Assembly (NCBI GenBank): GCA_036583965.1
Contig: JAZBQD010000014.1
Location: 46,952,490-47,016,489 of the forward strand
Reading direction: 5' to 3'
DNA length: 64,000 nucleotides
Source of the DNA: Prunella strophiata
Taxonomy: Eukaryota > Chordata > Aves > Passeriformes > Prunellidae
Made by a program: the position numbers and the translations under genes. Under the pieces are notes generated by a model. It saw only the letters and a list, made by a program, of their open reading frames with translations. It did no database searches and was not told the DNA's origin. Position 1 is the stretch's first letter. The number at the start of each line of letters is the position of its first letter. This document shows positions 27,511 to 42,300 of the stretch, piece after piece.

Positions 27511-29897
27511 AAAAATATTCATAGTCTCTTTTAACCCACTCTCCTTGCTTTACTCTCTTCTAGTTTGGTCATCTCCCTTTGGATCTTCATATGGGCCTGA
27601 GTTTAAAATTCATTGCACATAATAAATAAGCAAACATATCATTAATATTGTAACCTTTAGTTGCTTTTTTTAAACATATATAAGGACTTGATGAGAGATG
27701 AGAAATAGGGAATGTGGGAAAAAAGAAGCAAACCCCACTGCTTTTAAATTATATCCTCTGATTTAATGCACTTTAACTTCAACCGTGCATGCTTAATATC
27801 AGTCAAAAAGTGCCATTTTAAAAACAGCAAAAAAACTTGTTATGGTTGTAACTTAGAGAGTTTTCCTTGCATTACATTGAACAAAAATAGAAATAAATCT
27901 AACTGGTTTAAAACTCTTTTTTTCATAAACTGCATATTACATATTTCTGTTTATCTAATGCATGCTGCTAAGCATAAGCAGTAGGAGGATTTTGTACATG
28001 GTAGAAAACACTGATATAGAAAGATGCAAATGCATAATATGTAGTGTAAGAGGAGAGTAGTGATAAACAGTCTTTCTCCCTCTCGAGTATAATTCTAGAG
28101 GAAATGTGTGGCCTACATATAAGCAAACATTGAGGCTTGGGGTAAATTAAATTTGGAAGATAGCTGCTGGAAAATCATAAGTCCCACTTTCCCTGGTAAG
28201 TCTATTCGGAGGAATATGCAGTTATCCTCTGACGTGCAGAAATTTGCATCAGTAATACCCACTCTAAAGACAAGGATAACCCCAAGAGATGGAAAAAAGG
28301 CAAGGAGTTATTTTTACGTAAGGTGTAGGGGGAAGGGAAAGGAGTAATATCCATGTTCAAGCTTATATGGTGTAGAAAACAGGAGTTCCATTAAGGAAGA
28401 GGTATTAATATAATAATAAAGAAAAAAAACCCAGGACATTATTTCTTCCACTTACAGTGGAGGTGTCAGTATCACAAACTTGCTGGGAAGTTCTTATTTA
28501 TATAGATAGAACTTGCTCCAAAGACTTACATCCTGTCTTTGACAACCTTTTCTACTCATGAAAACCCATATTTTGCATTGTGTTCCATGTTTCTATAAAA
28601 CCTTCTAATAACAGATTTAATTTTAGTCACATTTTATTCTTGAAAACTTCCAGTATTAAAAAAATATATCTACTAAGAAAGTGGCACTAGTTAGTATGGT
28701 TTGCCTTTTAGTTTAAAGTATATGTGCATCATCTTGAGGTGTTATCTCTTATTGTCATTTTCAGGAGTATAAAATATTCCAGTTAACCTTATGTGTGATC
28801 TTTGTAACATGGGAAAATTTTAACTTGCACTTTTCTAACAGAAGTTAGCACATAATAGATTCATCTGTATCTAACGGAGACAAAAAGCCCACAAACAACT
28901 AGCTGATGCAGAGATCCCCTCTTTATCCTGACAGCATTTTTGCAATATTATAAAATATTTTGGATTCAGAGGAAAGATGTATTATGCAAGCTCTGTTTAC
29001 AGGTATTGAATGTGCAGAATACTAATTAGAATTATTATGTGATCAGGGATTTCAAGAGGCATTTTAATGTTGAACACATGTCTGTGCAGAATCTGATGTG
29101 TCAATCTGTTACTGTGACTGTCCAGGAATTGTCACCTACATCACTGGAATGTCTTTCCCCCTTTCTCTCTTGTTGATTCTGGTACTTCTGGAGAACTAGG
29201 AGTAGAGGGAGAACACACAGTCCAGTTCTTCATTCAGATTCAGAAGGACAAACCTTCAGAGACAGTGTCTAGGTCTTTTCACAGTAGAAACACAGTAGAA
29301 CCTGCAGCCTGTCTGACACCAGGAAATAATGCTGTGTATGGGATGAGTGGACTGTTTTTTTATTCTGAACTATAGGAATCCTCAAGGACTACTGAGAAGT
29401 TTATTTGCCTTCTTGAGCAGCTGGAAAGCTCTGTCCCCCTGCTGTCCCTCCCAGCACAGCCAACAGGCACGGCTGTGACTGCTCCTCTTGGGGCTGTGTG
29501 AGTAGTCCCACTGCAGAGCTGGGAGGTGGAGGTTCCCTTGAGCCACTTCTCCAGGCTCTTGCAACAGGTTGGATCAGCCTGATTTTCTTACCAGCTGGCT
29601 CATTGCCCAGAAAAGCTCATGAAGAGCTGAGAGGGAAAGTGTGAATGGTTCCCCACTCAGTGTGCAGCTCTATTAATGGGTCTGCTCCCAGGCAGGGCCC
29701 TAATTATGCCAGTTTAGGATAGCACCACTCAAGCAAGGCTCTCCTGATACTCTTGACTTTGAAAAACACATTAGTGTACGTTGATTTAGAAATTACCAAA
29801 GCAGAAAAAAACAACTAAACAAAATATTCTATGAATGCCCTAGATGGGGGTAGATATTTCAGAATTGTTTCTAGTCAATTTGTTATTAAGGAAAGTC

Positions 29898-30047
29898 TTT
29901 TTTTTTTTGGTTTTTTTTTGGGTTTTTTTTTTGTTTGTTTGTTTGTTTGTTTGTTTTGGTTTTGGTTTGGTTTTGGTTTTGGTTTTGGTTTTGGTTTTGG
30001 TTTGTTTGTTTTGGTTTTGGTCTTGTTTTGTTTTGTTTTGTTTTTTT
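29898..30047. repeat. T/G-rich simple repeat: (GTTT)n followed by (TTTTGG)n
   Basis: About 150 bp of T and G on the + strand: T runs, then GTTT repeated about six times (29932-29955), then TTTTGG-type units (about 29954-30020), then TTTTG units. The regularly spaced GG pairs could support a two-tier G-quadruplex on this strand. Open frames on both strands here are low-complexity artefacts. Confidence 0.95.
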
Positions 30048-33000
30048 CCCAGCCAAAGGTTTTTTTTCCATCACGGAATTATAAAGTCAAGAAAATTTTT
30101 GGACAAAATTAAAGTTCTGTGACTAAACAATTAAGGTTTTCCAGTTAATAGTAGCATATTCAACTTTGCACATGAAATTTCAGTTTATCTCCCTGTCCAT
30201 TCATAGCATTCCTTGAGCTGATTTCTTCACATACTTTTCAGATTAATTTTGCCTTATGAATTGGATTATTTTCTTGATGTTTTCCAATTGTTAGACATTA
30301 TTTCATGATGTCATACTTGTCCAGTTGCTTTACCAAGCAAGCTGACTTTACTGGGGGTGTGAGGAGCCAGCTAATCAGGAATCTGAATGTATGCCAAGAT
30401 CAACATAGGTGTTAATTTTAGTTTGCCATCACTAGGGATGTGTACATGTAAAACTGTGTTAAAAAGTGTTAAAATTATCCAAGTGATCACACAGTACACT
30501 AATGCTACAGAAGAAAAGCATGTGTGCTGATGAAAAAGCAATCACACAGTCTGGTGGAAAAGCGTATCAGCCCATCCTGTTGTGGAAGGAGGTTAGCAAT
30601 TGCCACTTTGATGTTCTAGGTCTTTTTATGCCTTCTTATGCTTCTAATATTTTCTCAAGACAGACAGATGAAGGTCTTATGAAGTAGAATTAATGGTGAA
30701 AAATTTACTAAACACTACTTCAGTGCTTTACTACTTGATTATGTGAAGCTTTGAAAAGCAATTGTATAATAATAATATATACAAAAGGAACTGTACAGTG
30801 TTTCAGCAACATTGATATGCTTCAAGGATCTTACCAAGAACTTGAAGTAGAAATGAAGAATGACATTTTCCCACAAGTATTCACAGTAAATCCATTTATT
30901 CAATAAATATACTGTCTGTCTAATAGGAAAGACACCTTCCACAGTATTGAGGAGAGCCAATACAGTAGCCCAACACCTGAAAAAAAAAATATCAAAATCA
31001 AATGTGTACTGGCAGAAGTGATTTCTAAATTGATGCAGCTGTAATTTAGTGTGCAGATAACTATGAACTTGATGATTAGGGATAATAAAATTTCCAAATT
31101 TAAGTAAAATATTTCTTAATAGAAGATTTTGGGTGAAATCTTAGGCAAAACAATGTATATTTCTGTTTTAAGAACAGAGTAGGATACCGTGAAAGTTCTC
31201 GCTTTAAGGGCATAGTATCTGAAGGGGAATTAATAATGCAAATTCAGAGGCAAATTGTGATTGATGTTGGTGTATGCAGAAGAATATCTCTTGATTAGAA
31301 ACAGCTGAACCCGTACTCTGGGTAAGGAAGAAAAAATGCCAAACTCCAAGCCTTCCGTAGCATCAGGGGCATGTATTTCACCCATGGAAAACAAAATAGG
31401 AAGATAGGGTTTACAAGAGGGCTGGGCTGTTGCACATGATTGATATCTTACAAAAATTTAATTTAGAAAGTAAATTCTAATAAATGTTAGAAAATACAGC
31501 AAAAAAATATGGTCATGTGCTTAAGAACTGAGATTTTTTTTTCTTTAGTCTTATGTCCATCACCTAAATGAAAAAGGAAAAGAGAAGCTCAGTGCTTTTG
31601 TCACTGCATGACCACAAATGACCAGAGATATAACATAGGCGAGTAAAAAAGATATTTTAAATTGAAAACTGTATTTTCAATCTAAATAGGGAAATACTAA
31701 ATTTCAGTTTTACAACAGATCTTTGATATATTATCTGGAATAATGGGGATATGTGATCCACCTAGTTTCTGGTGGCTTATTGGTGTATTAGAAATGTACT
31801 CCATATAGGTTCTGCTGAAAGAGTCAGAGTTCAAGTACTGATGCCCTGAATATCCATGGGGTGAAGGTATCTCACTGTTCTGACTGAGACTGATAGCTTG
31901 GCATGCTTGCTATATACCTACAGTAAGGTTGTGTAAATTCTGGATACATTTTTATGCTATAAAAGCACAAGAAAGTTTTCTCCAGAAAAGGTGAAATGTT
32001 GGCATTGCTCTGTGCAATTTGAGTCAAAAAGCAAATTTTAGGAATGAAGAAATATCTGTTATATTTCTTTTAAAGAATTTTAAATATGGTAACAGGCAAC
32101 TAAGGTAAGCATGAATGAACTATGGAAAAGAAAGCTTTTCACTATGCAGAGAAGAAAGTTCTGGAACACTGTTCTAGTAGGAGCACTGGAACCAGTAGTG
32201 ACCACCCATACGTTTTACCTGCTTAAAGTTACAGTTTGACAGCTTAGAAGGGGATTTACGTGATGTGAATTTGAGTAATAAAAACAAAAACTCAGGAAAT
32301 CTCTTCTAGTTCTGAAGTGTTGTGGCATTCTTTGTTGTTGCTGTTTTCTTAAAAAAAGTAAAGACTCATTGAAGATATTCTAAAGGGATTTTAATGCCTT
32401 CTTAAAGTTACAAAATTTACCTAAAACACCCCAGAGAAAATGATAGTTTATTATTTTTTCAGAAATAATTTTTATTTTCTGCATATTTACATCCTATTGT
32501 ATGAATAGAAAAGATTGAAGAATAGATAATAACTGACATTTAGTAAAATTCAAGTAGCATCCTAAATCCACAACATTTCATCTCTTTAAATTCACTTTCA
32601 GTGTACGACCATTTTGGATATTTTAATCCTCATTTGTTAGATTACAATAAAGCAATTCTATGAGTATAATCTAAGTAGCTGTAGCTTTCCCATAATTAAT
32701 ATTTTCAGGACTTTTTCAGGCTGTTAGATACAAAAATGTATTGACTTAGTAATTACCAGTAAGACTTGTAAGAAATACCACCAAATTAATAAATATGGAC
32801 ATTTTTAATAGGAAAGCATTGATTCTAAAAGTAATTTGCTTTTCATGGCAATAAATACACTGAAACAAGAGACAGAATTTATTAAAAAACCCAACCTGAC
32901 TTGTAAAATATTTTTTCTTCCAAAAATACCTACTTTTAGAATGTTTTAGACTGTTTATAGTGTTGAGGTGATTGTCTCATAGTACCTGAAAATAAAATGA

Positions 33001-36000
33001 ATTAGTCTAACAACCCACTTATGAGATCATTATTATTGCAACCATTTTAAGGTTTTGCATATACTGTGACCTAATAAGTCTCAGAGTCAGGATTAAGAGA
33101 GGAGACTCTTTTCCCCATTAAGAAAAGTCATGCTAATTTAGCATCCAAAAAATGATTTAGTCTAGAAATTTTTTAGGTTTTTTTTCCAGATGGGGAATAC
33201 TTAGTTAGAGTTCTTTGAGTGAGTATTCAATCATTGTAATTGGGCTGGGGGGGTAATGTAATATTCCAGCCATGCCTCTAGAAACATGTGTATTATTCTT
33301 CAGAATATTTGTAGTTAAGAAACATAAGTGCAATTGTATCAGCCTTAATAGCTTTAATAATAATGTCCATAGAGATGTATCAGCAGCTGTTAAGACTGAT
33401 TTCCTAATCCTCTGGGGTTTTGGTAACACCACAAAGGTAAATTGTAGTAGTGAAACTTGCCAATTAATTATAGGGGTTGGATTTTCAAGATAAAATATTT
33501 ATCTAAATTTGTTTGATACATTGAATATTTTTGGGTTTTTGACTACAAATATAATATGGTGTGAGAAGTGAGAAGTGCTTTTACAAAGGTTTGAATACAG
33601 TAATGTCATCATCCTTAAAATAAGTTCCAGTGTAGTGAAAACCCACAAAATGATTTGAAAATACTTTATTTTATGTGGAATCATTTAACTTTTTAAAGTG
33701 AAAACTCTAAGTAATTTTAGTGATAGCAGTATTGGACCCCTTCTTGTAGTTAAGGTGAGATCTAACATATCAGAGATGCTGTTGCACCACATGATTTACA
33801 CAAAAATTGGTTCTCAATTAACCCTACTTGAATAGCAAAGAGTTTAGGAGGCACTCATAAGCAGAATCCTTTTTCAAAGAAGAATGCTTGTTATTTAAGT
33901 CACTTTTCCCTCCCCTGTAAAGCTGTCTAAAAAGATTTTGAAAACCTTTAACCCTGCAAATAATTTTATATTTTTCTTGTCTTTTCCTTGGTGTTTACAA
34001 ATCATTAGCAAAGAGCCTTTGGAATGGCGCCGCAAAAATTGTGAATACATTGTTCTTCCTCCCTTCATTCTGGGACATTTATTATTGTGATTTTCATTTC
34101 ATTACATATAGACTTTATAGTTTCACTATTAATTACTAGTTTTAAATGTGTTTTACAGAAGAAGGGTATCTTTTATAGAATCATAATTCATTTGCTTTCT
34201 TTCTTAGAGAAAAAACAATGAGAAACGGTTGGTTTTGACAAATACTGGTCTAGACACTTGGCTAGACTAGCAGTCCATGATCAAAAATCCATTGGTTTTA
34301 AACTTAAAATGTGTTAGATTTCATCTTCAGTATTGATCTCATTGTTAGGATGAAACTTTTATTTTCATTCTTACTATTGTAGTTACAAAAGCTTTGTGTT
34401 AGAGATTTGGGTCTACTTGTATTATTAACTAGTACAAAATTTTAATGTGGATCAGATACTCAGAGAGCATTCAGTGCATTCAGGCACTACTAACAGAGTG
34501 CAGGGAGGGAAAAAGAGCCACAGAGACCCACAGAGACATGCATCGTTGACAGTACCTATTCAAGTGGGACTGAACAGCAGGCAGCTAGTTTATACTTGTA
34601 CATCTCTGACTGTATTTCATGCCCAACTGTGTGAGCACAAGGAGTAGGTATACATTATTCACACTTTTAAGGGAATACCAAAATCCATTGGCTCAAGTTT
34701 TGAATATTCCTTGCTGAAAGAGAAGGAGATATGATCCATACAGAGCCGAAGATATCTCTGCTCTTTTATCATCCCTCCAGCTCTTTTAGTTCTTCCGAGG
34801 GTCCACAGGATCTAATTGTTCTCTTTTTTGTGGAGTAAAAGACATGAAATTAAGCTGAAAGGATGATGTAGGTTTTCAAGCAACATACATCCAAGTTTGG
34901 GAACACATCTCAATATTTGTCTGCCACTGTGCTTGTTTTCTTTCGGGCACTGAGTATTGACCACTGTTAAAAGCAGCCCAGTGGGCTAAATTATAATTTC
35001 ATGTAATTCAGTTTGCTGTTCTTCTGTCTTTTTAAGCAGTATCCAGGAGCCAATATGTTTTTCTTCTAAAGATGTGCTTTTGACCATTCAGGTGAACTTT
35101 CCTCCAAGAGCAATCTGGTTTCACCAGCAAACTTCACATTTCACAAACCATAGTCCGTTGGACTTCTCACAACTGCTTTTAGTCATGCTTTTAAGAGGGA
35201 AACCCCTAAAAATATCTAACCTTTCCCAGTTCAGCCTCTTAATGAACAATTCTCTTTGTGACCCAGTGCTGACATCAGGATGATGCACTATGCATTTTAC
35301 TAGCTGTAACTACTTTCCATGGTGGTGAAAAGATTGGATTAATATGATTAAGCTCAAGGAAATGATTTCAAGCTACATAGCCACTTCCTAACACCACAAA
35401 GAAAATCAGATGCTCAATGTGTGTCATGCTATGAAAGTCATTAAAAAGGGGCCTTTGAAAAGAGAAAGGTAGTACCTCAGTTCCATTGGAAGTTCCATGG
35501 CACTTCCATGAGTTTTATCTATGTTATGGCTTTGGCCATGCAGGCAGTGAAGCCTAGATATTCAGATTACTGATCCTACATACTGTATCTCTCCCACTGT
35601 AAGGAAAATGGATCTTCCCTTTTATCTCTTCAGTCCCCACACAAATAACCCAGTCAATAAAAAAGGAGAGAAATGGTGCCTTCATTCCTTAGAAGTGAGG
35701 GAAGCATTTAAAAAAGCCTCTGCAACATAATTCTTTAGGTATGTTCCATTTGATGTGTCAGTCTATCATCTACCATTAGGTTGGTGAAAATAACTATGAA
35801 ACACAGTATCAAGGTAAGTTATAAACCTAATTTTAACTTTATTGCAGGTTACAGTTCACATATAATCTCATATAAATTGCTGCTATGAAAATAGGCAAAA
35901 TGAAATTCTGTTATTGACTGTCCTGTTCTGAAATAAGCTGAATTTCAAGTTTGTAGGAATTTAAATAAATACTAAAAGAATGTGACAGAGTAACTTAGTG

Positions 36001-39000
36001 GCAGAACAGAGACTTAGCTTGAGAGACTATTTATGTCAATATGAAATTGAGGCATTTTTGTTGTATTTCAGATACTTTGTGTGTTTCTGGGTGTATTGCT
36101 TTCCTAATTAAAATATCAGGTATACATTTAAAGGCTGTTTGTTCAGTGTAAATCTTCCATATGTTTGGTGTCATGGAGAGCAATTGTATCATGTCTGATT
36201 TTCTTATGGGTCTGTCAAAAACAGCAACGAAATTGTACTAGGAGATGGTGGCAATTAAAAAAAGTACTTTGTTTTTTCTTTTTCCTAAGACCAATGTCTA
36301 TGTTTCTACTCTGTGAGAGAGCCAAGAGAGGCAAAAGTACTTGATATGGTTATGATAAAATGGCTCACCTTAAGTGTAAGACATATATGAAAGATTAGGG
36401 TATGATCTTACTCCTAGGAGGCAATTTATGATTTACATCTCTTACATTGAGGCTAATTTTAGATAAAAGATTGTGCTAGTTTTTTTGCTGATCAACTCTC
36501 CCTAGTGTAGTCATCCATCCCAGGCTTCCTTTGATAAGAGTGTTTATCATTGTGAAAAAATACGAAGGGAACTGAAGACCTCATCAGGAAGAGTGGCTGC
36601 TTTTATACCCCTCATACAAAAGTGTGTGTACCAAACTCCACAGTGATTGCTTTCAAGAATTTTCTGAGTTTTAAAATCACAGTAGAGCTTTGCACTTGAA
36701 ATGAGGATGGATGAACAAATTGATCTAGGTACCATGTTGTGTCATTTGATGTTCATATCAGGTTTTTTAATCTAATGTTAAAAGATTTGCAATATGTTGG
36801 GCATGTTAGCTAGCTTCTGCATGTCATTACATTGGTAGAATTATTTTACAATACATTTGATGAGATTTTTGACTTTATTATTTGCTCTTTAACAGAACCT
36901 TGATTTTTAGTAATGTTTAACATCAGTTGGTGCTTTTCTTCCCAACATGGGTATTATAGATGTGCAAACATTGGTTTAATGTGCACAAGCTGTGTAGCTT
37001 TGATCTTTCTTATTTTCTTTTGTAAGTTTTGTGCGACACATATGGTGTCTCAAGATATAAATGTTAGTTGACATGTCTGTCAGGTTGGATAGGACTACAG
37101 CAAACAGTGAATGCTTGTATTTTCTTCTGCTACATCAGCACAGAGAGTTTCTGAGTTATTTGACTCAACTTCAGGGGTGTTTCTTATTGTGCTTAAAACC
37201 ATGCTCCACAAAGGCTGATGCAGCATCTCATCCAGTCAACCTATAAATGACCTAAAAAAAATATGGATTTTTTTTTTATTTCTTTCTAGCCTGGAGAGGC
37301 TAAATATTTAGTGGGAAAAAGGAATAGGAAGAAATTTCCCAGTCGAGAGTCCTGCTAAGTCACCTAGAAAGTACCAGACATCTGTACCTAAAGAAATTGT
37401 TCCCAGGAGTTATGCAGCCTGGCCTCTGCTTCACATTGTAGAAATATCTCTCCTTTACAAAATGTTTTTTTTCCTTTTTATTTATTTTGCAGCTAAATTA
37501 TAGTTCACTATTTAATTAAATATACATATCTTTAATGTTGAAAATTCTCAAAATAATTTGGTTAATTCTGTACCCATTTTCACTTCTGATGACAGCTTAC
37601 AGTGGTCCTACATTTTGTCCAGACTGCTTGTCATTTGTCTTTGCTGCAGTTCCCAATTGCTGACAGTTAAGATCCCCACATGTTTGTTGTGTTAGTCTAG
37701 AACTGGGAAAGCATTGTCAACTCTCCCTGATGTGACAGCTTTGGGCAGATGCCATGCTTTTTTCTGCACTGAAAGAATCATCATAACATACAATGTTATC
37801 TCTACTACAATATAATTTTAATATAAAAATATTTACACTTTTTGATAGCCACCAGAGGAGTTGGTTTTCTCTTACAAAACACCTGTGTCTGAGTGATGTT
37901 TCAGTGTCAGAATGGCTGAGGTTGTTCAGACCTGGCCCTCCAGTTTATTTATTATGGTGCTAAGAATTGTAGATCTACCACAGTATTTGATGATGGATCC
38001 CAGTCCAAAAGGATATCCAATTATAAGTACTTTTTCTGAAACACAGAAGGGTCTCATCTGTTTTTAGTAAAACCATTAGTTTAGAGGTTGTAGGCAACAC
38101 CCTCATAAGCAGCACAGACCCTGTAATGGGCTATTTTTCCTGAGAAATCTGTGGAAAGAAGAACATGGGTTGTATGTCTGTGCTGCTGATTATTCATTGA
38201 AAAAGAATTTAGCATTAGTATTAATATTGAGCATTTTGCATTTGGCATTATCCTTCACGACCATTGCTGTATCAGGCATGTGTGATGTATTCAGTTATTT
38301 CCCACATGTGCTGCCTTTCCCTCATCTTTCTTTCAGTTTGAATCAGTTTAACATTACAGAATGGGGCCTAATGACAGTCAGAATGCATAGGAATAGAGTC
38401 AATGTCTTAAATTACTCAATTATTTCTTGTTTGTGTATCAAAAAGGAGCAGCATACATGTAGGAAGAATGTGTCGTTAGTGTGAACTGTCATTTTGAATT
38501 ATCAGTCAACTGTGGTTTTGTTGTTCCTTTTATGCTGCTGGTACAAAACACAGAGTTTTCTAAATAGTGGAAAGCACCGATTTTGCAAGAAAGTGAAGTG
38601 GTGACCATTCAGTCCTATTTTGCTAAGAGCCATAAGGATTTCATTGGTACACTTTTGCTGTGCTGGGTGGTGACTGCACATGTTTTTAACATATTTCACA
38701 GGAGGTGTATCTAGTACAATAAGCTGTAAAATACTGAGTATCTCTGTGCTGTTTATCTAGTCATGGAAATTAAATGCTCATTGCTATAACAAATAGAATT
38801 AAAAAAAAAACCAATAAAAAAGGCAATTGATCCTCTATATGTTACCACTGATGAATATAAATTGTCCAACTAAAAATATTTTTTCTGTGGGTTCATGTAA
38901 ATTCAAAACAAACATACAAACAGAGGGGAAAAAACTTGATGAGAAGGGTTGGTGTGTTTATGTGACTCAGTGCCATATTCAGATTATGGGATGTGATTTG

Positions 39001-39349
39001 TTGTGCAGCTGCTTCAAATTAAGAACAGGTGTAGACGGGAGACTATGCAAATATTCATATTATTGTAATTGTCAAATTGGTGTGTTTATCACTGTGCCTT
39101 TAAAGAGTAGACCATACTCTTATTTTACATGTAAATGAGCTTTAGTCTTGAGAGCTACTATTGGATAATGAGCTTGTAAAGGAGAAATTTCCAGCATATG
39201 GTGAAACCTTTCTAAAATGTGACATTTTCTTGTGTAGTAATTTATTTTATATATATTGTATAAACATATTGTAATCTGCTTTGTCTTCTTTAGAAAAATA
39301 TATCCATGGTTCAATTTTAAAATCTAGCTCAAAAGAAGAAATGAACTAA

Positions 39350-39364
39350 TTTTTTTTTTTTTTT
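39350..39364. repeat. T15 homopolymer
   Basis: Fifteen consecutive T residues, followed by GACTTC. Confidence 0.95.
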
Positions 39365-42300
39365 GACTTCACATAAACCTTTAGCAGGACAACTTTTTAT
39401 CTCCTTCAATCATTTACTGTATATTTACAAACCTTCAGAGACTTTAGGCCTCATTCACTTAAATCTTAAAAAAGTGTACATTGGAGAGAAAATGTGTTTA
39501 AAAAGGATTTTATTTTGCAAGACCAACTCTGTTTAAACAATCATAAACTGGGTCTCTGAATTAAATATATATTTTTACACATTATTTACCTCATGTTGCT
39601 AGTATACATAGATGTAGAAATGATCAGCTGAGGTTTGTGTTATTTTTAAGTCAGAGAGATTTAGTACAAAAAGGATGTCCAAAATGAAGAAATTATGGGA
39701 AATTTTTTATTTTCTTGTAGTATGGACCTAGTTAACAAATGTTACCTAATATAAAAATCAAAGAGCACTATGAATCTATGTGTTAGTGTATTTTCTTCCT
39801 TATCTCTTTTGCATATGACATGGATTAATAGTAATTTATATTCTGTTAGTAGAAAACACTAGGTACTTGGGGTTTGTATATGTCTGCATATACAGGACAA
39901 TTTTATATATGCTGTCAGTGAGGTAGGTCACATATTTGAGACTGAGGTTTATGTGATGTGTGGGATGCTTTGGACTGGGCCAAACATTTGAGAAAATCCA
40001 CATGTCTCAGGGAGCAGAGGCTGAGGGCACTGGCTTCCAACAGCTGGCTACTGGGCAAACAAGACTAAAACAAGGTCTTCCTGCTTTTCTGAATTCTATG
40101 GCTCAGGTGGGGTTTCCTATTTATTTGCAAGAACAAAAAAAAAATTCAGTTTTGATTTCTGAATATATTTCAGCAAAAAAAGCAAAATCTATGGTTCTTG
40201 GGTTCCATGCAGAACCCAATGGCATCAAATTTCTTACTATTTATTATCATCAGAGCACAACTGGTAACAACCTAAAAGGTAGGTGCAAGAAGTTTAAAGA
40301 AGACAATTCTTATTTGATGAGAGACGTGTTTCTCTAAAGCATCTCTCAAGAAGGAGAATAACTCTATGTTTTAAGAGGTGGCTTCATCCTGTAGCAAATT
40401 ATTTAAAGTTGCATTCATTTCCATGGTGCTTTACTGGTAACTGTTTGCTTCACAGCCTGTTCGCTTCCTATGAAATATTTCATTCACTTATTAGAATGCT
40501 CTTAATGGAGTACAAGCTATTTAAGAAAGAAAAGATTTGCAGGAACTTCATTATATATGCTGAAGATGGTAAAACTTTTCTTTAGGGTTAGCTTGGCTGT
40601 ATCACTTTACAGTACACCTGTCAACCAGATAAACAGCAACCTCCTTTTCTAATTGATTTGAATTATATGCATCATTTCAGTAGGATGTTATTGTGGGGCT
40701 AATTATCTCTGCATTTAGAAAAGTTTTTACTTCCACTTGACTGCTTGTTGTTGGAGATGTTTGCATGCAGAAATGTCATTCATGCTATGCAATATGGATA
40801 CCTTCCAGTATCACTTAGAAATCACCAAAGTTATGCTTCTGTCTGAGAAATAAAGATGCAACTTGGACATTTCTGCAAAAAGACTGTGCATTAGGGAGCT
40901 GTGTGATTCTGTCACCCATGTAGAGACTGCTTTAAAACAGATGGCCCAAACCATCTTGGCTCTATTAAAGTTCTCACAGAGTTCTATGGGAAGTCTTTTG
41001 AGATTAAGAAAAAAAAGCCTGAAAAAGTGCCTTTCAGTGACCTCATCACTAATATTTTTTTAACACTTCTTGTATGTGGAATATCAACAATTTTCCTGGG
41101 TCACACAGCAAATCATATAAGTTGAACTAGATCTGAGCACATTTGCATCCCAGTTATATCATTGTAGTTGCCTAAGTCAGGACCATTGCTGTTTACATTC
41201 ACAGGTCATGGTATTTGTTTTATCTTGGAGAGAAATTTTGGGTTCAGAAGGGGATGACATTTTCCTTTTTGAGATTGACATTGACAAGAGATGGCATAAG
41301 TTGAGGTGCACAGTAGTAGCCTCAACATCTGTATTATCATATAATTAGTCTTGGTTACATGTGCAGAATTAAATCAGTCACTGACTTGGAATTAGGATGA
41401 ATCTGATGCCCAGCTAAGACTGCTGAGGGCCCTTTTAGGTCTTTTACTCTCCTTTGCAGTTGAAAATAGTTCATCCACTCATGTAACCTATAAATACTAC
41501 TAAACAGACTCTGATGTTGTTAAGAATCACCTGGCAAGTGAGAAATTAGTAACACTTTTAGATTACTGTCGTTCTTTTCTTAAAGCATCTGATAGCTGTT
41601 GTCCTTGATGAAAATCTGTCAGTTGTAATAATGCCTCAGGAAATGGGAAATGGGCATTTCATGGACCTTTGTGTAGCATAGCTTCATTGACTAGGGATCC
41701 TAAAGGGGAATAAAATTTTGAACACCTGAAAAATGAACTACAGGCATATATAATTGCTTAAAATTAAAACAAAGGATGTAGTATAAAGTCAGATAGCTTA
41801 TATACTTTTAATTGATAATTCATTATGCCTTATGGAAATCTGCTGATTATAAGATGTACAGCATGCATTCATATCTATAAATACACATGAACAGATTTTA
41901 TTTCTTTCTGGAATGACAATATGTGTGTTATCACTTTCTTTAGTGTTTATTTTCTTTGTCAACTCAGAAGATAAGAGGAAACATTTTGGTTGTGTGAGAG
42001 ATGCTATTTTCATTCAGTTCAAGATTTTCCTGCGCTATATTCAGTTAACATCTCCAATTTCTGTCTTATTAAAGGATCGATATCTTGTAATCCTTTTATC
42101 TTCTTTGCATTGCTGCACTTCTTCTGTAAAGGAGAAAAAAAAATACTAAGAGAAAAAAAAGTGATCTGCCAAAGCTCAGGCCACTGTCCCTCCGTGCATT
42201 AGTCAGCAAAATTGCTTGTATAGCAGAAGACTGATTGTCCATCTTCTCTGTACTCAACAGCTGAAGCTTTAAAGCAAGAAATTTGAAAATGCTGTTACAA

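Noticed and set aside
29831..30122. Three overlapping open frames rich in Phe, Gly, Val or Gln, Asn, Lys
   Set aside because: They are translations of the T/G simple repeat and its complement.
35739..35813. 75-nt segment between TTCTTTAG and AAG|GTAAGT, matching the length of a human FOXP2 alternative exon
   Set aside because: All three frames contain stops and the translation does not resemble the human insert. The inner 34-nt segment 35780-35813 is open but very short.
37911..37945. CAGAATGGCTGAGGTTG resembling an antisense CR1 3' end
   Set aside because: The match fades immediately and the expected continuation is missing.
39960..40337. 125-codon open frame
   Set aside because: No domain, signal or splice context recognised; ends in ordinary intron sequence; consistent with chance.
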